This document shows, piece by piece, positions 4,891-9,686 of a stretch of 9,686 nucleotides of DNA. This DNA comes from Chloroflexota bacterium (GTDB lineage Bacteria; Chloroflexota; Limnocylindria; QHBO01). Position 1 is the first letter of the stretch; each line of letters begins with the position of its first letter. The notes beneath the pieces were generated by a model that did not search any database, was not told the origin of the DNA, and saw nothing but the letters and a program-made list of their open reading frames with translations. The translations under genes were made by a program, and so were the position numbers. The stretch covers positions 1-9,686 of the forward strand of contig JADLBB010000083.1 of assembly GCA_020848055.1 (NCBI GenBank), in the 5' to 3' direction.

Positions 4891-7785
4891 CTACGCTAGG
4901 TCCGAGGCGAGCGCCTCCTCGGCCTCCTCGCGCGCCTCGTCAGTCGCGGCCTCGACAACCCCCTTGGGGATGCGACGCCACTCCCCGTCCACGAGGTCGT
5001 ATCGGTCCATCTGCTCCCAGTTCTCCCCGACCTTGAGGTCCACCTCCAGCGGCACGTCGAGCGGAAGCGCGCCCTCCATGCACTCGCGGACCATGGCCGC
5101 CAGGCGTGGCAGCTCGGCCTCATCGGTCTCGAACACGAGTTCGTCGTGAACCTGGAGCAGCATCCGCGAGGCCGCGAAGTCGCCGCTGCGCAGGGCCTCG
5201 TCCACGCGCAGCATCGCGATCTTCATGCCGTCGGCAGCGGTGCCCTGGATGGGCATGTTGATCGCCATCCGCTCGCCGGCCGAGCGCAGCGCGCCGTTGC
5301 GGGCCGTCAGCTCGGGCAGGTAGCGCCGCCTGCCGAGCAGCGTCGTGACGTACCCCTGGTCGCGGGCCAGGATCTTCATCTCGACGGTGTAGCGGCGGAT
5401 GCCCTCGTAGGCCGCGAAGTAGTCGGCGATGAAGCGCTGCGCCTCCTCGCGCGGGATCTTGAGCCGCTCGGCAAGGCCGTAGTCGGACAGGCCGTAGGCG
5501 ATCCCGTAGTTGATCATCTTGGCCACGCTGCGTTCCTTGGGGCCCACCTGCTCTGGCGTCAGGCCCAGCACGCGCGCCGCCGCGGCGAGGTGAATGTCCG
5601 AGTGAGCCGCGAAGTCGGCCCGCAGCCCGGGGTCGCGTGAGACGTGGGCCAGGATGCGGAGTTCCTGCTGCGAGTAGTCGGCCCCGAACAGCAACCGGCC
5701 GGGCGGGGCTACGAACGCACGCCGGATGCGGCGGCCGAGCGCCGTGCGAACCGGGATGTTCTGCAGGTTCGGATCGGTGCTGGACAGGCGGCCAGTGGCG
5801 GCCACCGCCTGCTGGTAGGTCGTGTGCAGGCGGCCCCTGGCGTCCACCAGCGCCGGCAGGGCATCGACGTAGGTGGACTTGAGCTTGGAGACCTGCCGGT
5901 GCTCCAGGATGAGGCTCACGATCTCGTGCTGCTCCCTCAGTTCCTCGAGCACCGAGGCATCGGTCGAGTAGCCGGTCCGCGTCCGCTTGGTGGCCGGCAG
6001 CCCCAGCTCGGTGAACAGGACCGCCTCGAGCTGCTTCGGCGAGCCGATGTTGAACGGCCGCCCGGCGAGTTCGTAGATCCTGGCCTCAAGCCCGGCGAGC
6101 TTGTCGCCGAACTCGACCGACATCGCGGCCAGCGCGTCTCGGTCGATCAGGACGCCCGCCAGTTCCATGCGAGCAAGCACTCCGATCAGCGGCATCTCGA
6201 CGTCGGCGAACAGGCCGGCCAGCCCCACGTCGGCCAGCTCCGCCTCCAGCATCGGCTGGACCAGCATGGCGGCCAGCGCCTCGCCGGCCGCACGCCGCGC
6301 CATGCCCAGTTCCTCCGCGCCAGTGTCGGGCGATAGCGGTCGGGGTGGCAGTTCGGCCCCGAAGCGCGTGGCGACCACGTCATCGAGCGTCTGCGAGCGC
6401 AGAGCGGGGTTGCACATGTATCCGGCGATCAGCGTGTCGAAGAACGCCCCGCGCAGCTCAAGCCCCTGCTCCACGGCCAGGATGGTGATGAGCTGCTTGA
6501 GGTCATGGCCGGCTCGTCGCACATCGTCGCGGCCGAACCAGGCCGGAAGCCGCGGAGCCGATGCGTTGGCGGGGTCGCAGGGCACGTACCACGCGCTGCC
6601 GTCGCTCACGGCCAGGGCGATGCCGAACAGGCGCCGATCGAGCGCCCGGCCCGCGCCCAGGGACCAGCCGAGGCCGATCTCGTCACCGTGCGCCTCCAGC
6701 CACGCGTCGAGTTCCGCCAGGTCGTCCGCGCTGCGCGCGATGCGTGGATCGACGTGCTCGATGGCGCCGCCCGGATCGGCGAGCGGGTCCGGGCGAACCG
6801 CCGGCGAGTCACTTGACTCCATGGCCGGTGCTGCGCCGCCCAGCAGATCCAGGCTGAGCTGCAGGCCACCCTTGGTCTCACGCTCCGGGGCGTCCTCGCC
6901 GGTGGGTGCGATGCTCGACGCTGGCAGACGATCGATCAGCGAACGGAACTCCAGCTCGCGGAAGCGCTGGGCCACGGCGCGCCGGTCATATCGGCCGGTG
7001 CGCGCCTCCTCCAGGTCGAGCTCAACCGGCAGGTCGGTCACGATGCGCCCGATCTGGCGCGACATGAAGGCCGACTCGCGATGCTCAGCCAACCGGTCAC
7101 GCATCTTGCCCTTGACCTCGTCGAGGTGCTCGTAGATGGCGTCCAGCGTGCCGAACTGCTGCAGCAGGCTGGAGGCTGTCTTCTCCCCCACTCCCGGCAC
7201 GCCGGGGATGTTGTCCGAGGTGTCGCCCTTGAGCGCCTTGTAATCGAGCATCTGGTCCGGGCGCAGCCCGTAGCGCTCCATGACCCTGGCCTCGTCGTAG
7301 ATGACTGTGGCCGCCACACCCATGCGCGTGGTGAGCAGCCGCACGTGGTCATCCACCAGCTGCAGGCCGTCAAGGTCGCCCGAAACGATCATCGTGTCCA
7401 CGCCGGCGGCGGTCGCCTGCTTCGACAGCGAGCCGATGACGTCGTCGGCCTCGTAGCCGTCCAGTTCGCGCACCGAGATGCCCATCATGGCCGCAACCTC
7501 GCGCACGATCGGGAACTGGGCGCGCAGGTCGTCGGGCATCGACGGCCGGCCCTTCTTGTAATCGGGGTAGGCATCGAACCGGAACTGCGGCCGCCCGACG
7601 TCGAAGCTGACGATGGCGTAGTCCGGCTTTACATCGGCCATACCGCGCAGGACGATCTGCAGGAATCCGAACACCGCGTTGACGAGCGTGCCGTCCGAGG
7701 TCGTCAGCGGCGGCAGGGCAAAGTAGCCGCGGTACACCAGGCTCGGCCCATCGATGAGCATCAGTAGCGGTCGTCGGTCGGCCAT
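4891..7785 (-). CDS. polA: DNA polymerase I (5' nuclease + inactive 3'-5' exo fold + polymerase)
   Basis: 964 aa, taking ATG 7785 (MADRRPLLMLIDGPSLVYRG), which matches the usual PolA start; an ATG at 7848 would add 21 unrelated residues. It fills gaps in repair and removes Okazaki primers. Residues 1-~290 are the 5' nuclease: LIDG, FDVGRPQFR, YEADDVIG (111-118), SGDLDGLQLVDD (135-146), KGDTSDNIPGVPGVGEKTA (186-204). Residues ~340-515 are a 3'-5' exonuclease-like fold without the DxE motif (GLGWSLGAG) or the Tyr-x3-Asp motif, so proofreading is probably lost. Residues ~520-925 are the polymerase: motif A DYSQQELR with D703, motif B RSVAKMINYG with K756 and Y760, motif C HDE at 880-882. The last ~40 residues form an acidic extension beyond the usual end near VGENWEQ. 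It is upstream of mutM and coaE and divergent from the J-domain gene. Confidence 0.96.
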   Translation of the reverse strand: MADRRPLLMLIDGPSLVYRGYFALPPLTTSDGTLVNAVFGFLQIVLRGMADVKPDYAIVSFDVGRPQFRFDAYPDYKKGRPSMPDDLRAQFPIVREVAAMMGISVRELDGYEADDVIGSLSKQATAAGVDTMIVSGDLDGLQLVDDHVRLLTTRMGVAATVIYDEARVMERYGLRPDQMLDYKALKGDTSDNIPGVPGVGEKTASSLLQQFGTLDAIYEHLDEVKGKMRDRLAEHRESAFMSRQIGRIVTDLPVELDLEEARTGRYDRRAVAQRFRELEFRSLIDRLPASSIAPTGEDAPERETKGGLQLSLDLLGGAAPAMESSDSPAVRPDPLADPGGAIEHVDPRIARSADDLAELDAWLEAHGDEIGLGWSLGAGRALDRRLFGIALAVSDGSAWYVPCDPANASAPRLPAWFGRDDVRRAGHDLKQLITILAVEQGLELRGAFFDTLIAGYMCNPALRSQTLDDVVATRFGAELPPRPLSPDTGAEELGMARRAAGEALAAMLVQPMLEAELADVGLAGLFADVEMPLIGVLARMELAGVLIDRDALAAMSVEFGDKLAGLEARIYELAGRPFNIGSPKQLEAVLFTELGLPATKRTRTGYSTDASVLEELREQHEIVSLILEHRQVSKLKSTYVDALPALVDARGRLHTTYQQAVAATGRLSSTDPNLQNIPVRTALGRRIRRAFVAPPGRLLFGADYSQQELRILAHVSRDPGLRADFAAHSDIHLAAAARVLGLTPEQVGPKERSVAKMINYGIAYGLSDYGLAERLKIPREEAQRFIADYFAAYEGIRRYTVEMKILARDQGYVTTLLGRRRYLPELTARNGALRSAGERMAINMPIQGTAADGMKIAMLRVDEALRSGDFAASRMLLQVHDELVFETDEAELPRLAAMVRECMEGALPLDVPLEVDLKVGENWEQMDRYDLVDGEWRRIPKGVVEAATDEAREEAEEALASDLA

Positions 7786-7796
7786 CGGTGCGACGA

Positions 7797-7802
7797 AGTC
7801 TA
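7797..7802 (-). promoter_or_regulatory. Possible -10 element for polA
   Basis: TAGACT on the - strand ends 11 nt before the polA ATG at 7785, giving a leader of about 5 nt and fitting the lack of a Shine-Dalgarno site. No convincing -35 element is present at 16-18 bp. The call rests on resemblance to TANNNT and position alone. Confidence 0.3.
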
Positions 7803-7832
7803 GACCCTGCGCGGCAGGCCCAGTTGCGAACG

Positions 7833-7838
7833 TAGAAT
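7833..7838 (+). promoter_or_regulatory. Likely -10 element for the J-domain gene (leaderless)
   Basis: TAGAAT lies 8 nt before the ATG at 7847, so transcription would begin at or within a few bases of the start codon. The gene has no Shine-Dalgarno sequence. Both points suggest a leaderless mRNA, common in high-GC actinobacteria and plausible here. No clear -35 box is seen. Confidence 0.45.
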
Positions 7839-7846
7839 CGAGTGTC

Positions 7847-8350
7847 ATGACCGACCGCCGGGTGCTCGATCCGTACGCCGTGCTGGGGGTGCCGCGCAAC
7901 GCCACCCCGCAGCAGGTCACGCGCGCGCATCGCCGGTTGGCCAAGGCACACCATCCCGATCTCAACGCGGGGACCGATGAGGCCGCCGAACACATGCGCC
8001 AGATCAACGAGGCGTGGGCCATCCTGTCGAACCCGGTCCGCCGTGGCGAGTACGACCGCGCGACCGGGAACACGAGCCATTGGGTCTCGTCCCGTCAGCC
8101 GATCACACCGGCCGCGCCGTCCTCGACCCGTACCTGGGCGACGTGGCGCGCCACGGCGGCCGAGACAGAGGCGGCACCACGGACCATCCGGCCACCAGGC
8201 GAACAGCCGATCCCCCGGACCAGGCGTCCGCCGCGGCCCTCGCCTCAGCCGGAGACTTTCCGCGACTCGGGCTGGGCCGCGCTGATCGCGGGGGTGCTGA
8301 TCCTTGGGCTGTTGATCGGCGCCATCATCGTCGGGCGCCTGGCCCTTTAG
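7847..8350 (+). CDS. J-domain protein with C-terminal membrane anchor
   Basis: 167 aa from the ATG at 7847. Residues 8-~72 form a J-domain: DPYAVLGVPRNATPQQVTRA at 8-27, the HPD signature at H36-P37-D38 in AKAHHPDLN, and INEAWAILSNPVRRGEYD at 53-70. The HPD motif stimulates the ATPase of an Hsp70 (DnaK) partner. A Pro/Arg/Thr-rich linker (~75-140) follows, then one hydrophobic helix at about 142-164 (SGWAALIAGVLILGLLIGAI) ending in VGRLAL. There is no Gly/Phe region, zinc finger or client-binding domain, so this is not canonical DnaJ. Most likely it is tail-anchored and recruits DnaK to the membrane's inner face. The frame is open further upstream but runs antisense into polA, and family alignment supports 7847. 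It converges on the anti-sigma gene with 3 nt between stop codons. Confidence 0.85.
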   Translation: MTDRRVLDPYAVLGVPRNATPQQVTRAHRRLAKAHHPDLNAGTDEAAEHMRQINEAWAILSNPVRRGEYDRATGNTSHWVSSRQPITPAAPSSTRTWATWRATAAETEAAPRTIRPPGEQPIPRTRRPPRPSPQPETFRDSGWAALIAGVLILGLLIGAIIVGRLAL

Positions 8351-8375
8351 CGCCTACGGCGCTCGCGGTGCCAGG
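8338..8375. terminator. Nested inverted repeat spanning both convergent stop codons
   Basis: The inner hairpin AGCGCC-TAC-GGCGCT (8349-8363) contains the last two bases of the J-domain TAG and the whole anti-sigma stop codon. An outer pair, CCTGGC (8338-8343) and GCCAGG (8370-8375), encloses it. The symmetry would serve transcripts from both directions, but there is no T-tract on either side. It is a candidate bidirectional terminator, inferred from position and symmetry. Confidence 0.4.
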
Positions 8376-8980
8376 ATCCAGCGCAGCAGCGCGGCGGCGA
8401 TCATCAGCGCCATCCCCGTGAAAAGGAACATCGGCCACAGCGAGCGCTCTGCCAGCGGCGCGCTGAACGTGCCGCCATCAGCCGGCGGCGTGGCATGGGC
8501 TCCGGCCTCATGACCATTGCCGGTGTCACGGATCGCAGGGCTCGACAGGGCTGCCGGACCGCCCGCCTCGCCCGACTGCGGAAGGATGCTGGCGCCGGGC
8601 GCCATCGCCCCCATCTCCTGCTGGTCCGCGGTCGAAGCCGACCCTGACAGGGCCGGGGCAGCCGTTCCGACCATGCCGATCAGTGCGAGCGCGGCACCGC
8701 CGGCCATGACCGGCCCGAAGGACCGGCGGATCCAGGGGCCGAGGCCATCGGGCCGCGGCGACGCATCGGCCTCTGGCGGCAGCAGGCGCAACGGTCGCGG
8801 TGGCGCGACGTCCGGCAACTGAGCCATCGCGGCCAGGAGCCCGGAGAGCTCGGCCCGTATGGCAGAGCAGCGGGCGCAGGATGCGACGTGATCTGCGATC
8901 GGAGCCTCGGCCGGCTCGAGGTCCCCGCCGGCGAGAGCGGCCAGGATCTCGTCGCCCGGATGATCGCTCGTGTTCAGCAT
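8354..8980 (-). CDS. Putative anti-sigma factor: zinc-binding N-terminus, two membrane helices
   Basis: 208 aa from ATG 8980 (MLNTSDHPGDEILAALAGGD), 19 nt after the sigma-factor stop, with GAGGGG as ribosome site 5 nt ahead. Residues 31-38 (HVASCARC) form the H-x3-C-x2-C motif of zinc-binding anti-sigma (ZAS/mycothiol-type zf-HC2) proteins, which hold their ECF sigma factor inactive in the cytoplasm. A first hydrophobic helix lies at about 89-110 (GPVMAGGAALALIGMVGTAA). It is followed by a ~70-residue low-complexity Ala/Gly/Ser/Pro segment, presumably outside, and a second helix at about 181-203 (LWPMFLFTGMALMIAAALLR). The sensory domain is small and not recognised, so the signal (envelope stress, redox or other) is unknown. 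A longer start in the same frame at 9058 overlaps the sigma gene and adds a Cys-rich tail unlike the family. Partnership with the upstream sigma is inferred from adjacency. Confidence 0.8.
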   Translation of the reverse strand: MLNTSDHPGDEILAALAGGDLEPAEAPIADHVASCARCSAIRAELSGLLAAMAQLPDVAPPRPLRLLPPEADASPRPDGLGPWIRRSFGPVMAGGAALALIGMVGTAAPALSGSASTADQQEMGAMAPGASILPQSGEAGGPAALSSPAIRDTGNGHEAGAHATPPADGGTFSAPLAERSLWPMFLFTGMALMIAAALLRWILAPRAP

Positions 8981-8999
8981 GACAACCCCTCGGACGCCG

Positions 9000-9611
9000 T
9001 CATCGGTTGAACAGTTCCCTGTGCTCGGACAGCAGTTCACGCAGTCGCATCCGGCCACGGTGGATGCGCGACTTCACCGTGCCGAGTGCCGAGCCCGTCA
9101 TGGATGCCACCTCGTTGTAGTCCATCCCGTACACGTCGCACAGCACGATCGCGGCCCGTTGATCCTCCGGCAGTTGCGCCAGGGCGCGCTCGAGCTGCCG
9201 GTACATCTCCGCCCGGCCCGCCTCCGCGTCGGGATCCACGGCCAGCGGGTCCGGGAGCTCGGCCGCTCCCTCATCCGGATCAGGCAATGGACTGGCCGGG
9301 CGTCGCTGCTGGCGGCGGAGGATGTCATAACTGGCATTGGCCGTGATCCGCAGCAGCCACGATCGGAATACGCCGCCACGGTAGGAACCAATGGCCCGAT
9401 ACGCGTGGATGAACGCATCCTGCGTCGCATCGGCCGCCTGGTCGGCATCGCCGAGCAGGCGCCAGGCAAGGCCGTAGCAGGCTGACTGGTAATGCTCCAT
9501 CAGCTGCGCGAATGCGGTCCGGTCGCCGCTCGCGGCACGCTGCACCACCGCCGCCTCGTCGGCGATCGGCGGCGTGCGGTTGCCGGTGGGGTGCCCGTGA
9601 GCGTCGGCCAT
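9000..9611 (-). CDS. ECF (RpoE-like) RNA polymerase sigma factor
   Basis: 203 aa from ATG 9611, with AGGAAG just upstream (9620-9615). Region sigma-2 is at about 34-104: FAQLMEHYQSACYGLAWRLL, then DADQAADATQDAFIHAYRAI and FRSWLLRITANASYDILRR, covering core binding and -10 recognition. A Pro/Asp/Ala-rich linker follows at ~105-137. Sigma-4 is at about 138-195: LERALAQLPEDQRAAIVLCD, then YNEVASMTGSALGTVKSRIH, with a helix-turn-helix for -35 binding. Length and two-domain layout are typical of ECF sigma factors, with no sigma-1.1 or sigma-3 and no SnoaL-type C-terminal extension. It should direct a stress or envelope regulon and probably its own operon, held in check by the zinc-finger protein encoded immediately downstream. 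An ECF-type autoregulatory promoter (GGAAC...) was not seen in the short upstream gap. Confidence 0.93.
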   Translation of the reverse strand: MADAHGHPTGNRTPPIADEAAVVQRAASGDRTAFAQLMEHYQSACYGLAWRLLGDADQAADATQDAFIHAYRAIGSYRGGVFRSWLLRITANASYDILRRQQRRPASPLPDPDEGAAELPDPLAVDPDAEAGRAEMYRQLERALAQLPEDQRAAIVLCDVYGMDYNEVASMTGSALGTVKSRIHRGRMRLRELLSEHRELFNR

Positions 9612-9619
9612 GGGCTTCC

Positions 9620-9625
9620 TATAAT
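9620..9625 (+). promoter_or_regulatory. -10 box of the tRNA-Leu gene
   Basis: A perfect TATAAT lies 13 nt before the mature tRNA 5' end, predicting a ~7-nt leader to be cut by RNase P. The best -35 candidate is GTGAGC at 9597-9602 (17-bp spacer, 3 of 6 matches), inside the 5' coding end of the divergent sigma factor. The box is the most AT-rich spot in this GC-rich region. Confidence 0.65.
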
Positions 9626-9638
9626 GACCGCTGCTCGA

Positions 9639-9686
9639 GCCGGGGTGGCGGAATCGGCAGACGCGTCGGTCTCAAACACCGATGAG
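9639..9686 (+). tRNA. tRNA-Leu (anticodon CAA), 5' part, cut by window end
   Basis: The 5' acceptor strand GCCGGGG (9639-9645) is followed by T8, G9 and a D-arm GCGGAATCGGCAGACGC with the GG of the D-loop. The anticodon arm is TCGGT-CTCAAAC-ACCGA (9666-9682): a perfect 5-bp stem and 7-nt loop with T33 and anticodon CAA at 9673-9675, which reads UUG. The sequence stops in what would be the start of the long variable arm (TGAG) expected of a class II tRNA-Leu. The T-arm and 3' acceptor strand lie outside the window. Confidence 0.93.

Noticed and set aside
5146..6336. Long + strand open frames antisense to polA (164 and 230 residues), and similar ones at 6101-7135 and 7081-7767
   Set aside because: They are shadows of GC-rich polA codons on the opposite strand. 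The sequences are Arg/Ala/Ser/Gly-rich with no family features.
7786..8073. N-terminal extension of the polA frame by 96 residues
   Set aside because: It runs antisense through the J-domain gene and has no PolA-like sequence. The family N-terminus begins at MADRRPLLMLIDG.

Overview
The window is GC-rich, densely coded bacterial chromosome with short gaps, overlapping genes and mostly weak or absent Shine-Dalgarno sites. The polA-mutM-coaE order occurs in many Gram-positive-type and Chloroflexota genomes. Together with a Tad-type pilus locus, a Tyr-type PolA and likely leaderless genes, it suggests an uncultured Chloroflexota (Limnocylindria-like) or possibly an actinobacterium. This placement is an inference from gene style, not a proven one.

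Layout: (1) 1-3134, + strand: the end of a Tad pilus/secretion cluster, with the C-terminal end of a TadE-like pseudopilin, a large TadG-like surface protein and CpaB/RcpC. (2) 3131-7785, - strand: polA, then mutM, then coaE. polA and mutM are separated by a 276-bp gap packed with a short, hairpin-forming repeat; mutM and coaE overlap by 4 nt. The coaE and cpaB stop codons overlap in one CTAG. (3) 7847-8350, + strand: a small membrane-anchored J-domain protein, divergent from polA across about 60 bp. (4) 8354-9611, - strand: an ECF sigma factor followed by its putative zinc-binding, two-TM anti-sigma factor; this pair converges on the J-domain gene. (5) 9639-end, + strand: the 5' part of tRNA-Leu(CAA), with a perfect TATAAT -10 box.

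The tad genes would build an extracellular fibre or surface complex. PolA and MutM (with CoaE alongside) form a replication/base-excision-repair block. The sigma/anti-sigma pair is a self-contained envelope-sensing switch with an unknown signal. The most unusual structure is the set of five 31-nt repeats in the polA-mutM gap. PolA also carries a natural Tyr at the dideoxynucleotide-discrimination position and has a degenerate proofreading domain. No CRISPR array, transposon or phage gene was seen.
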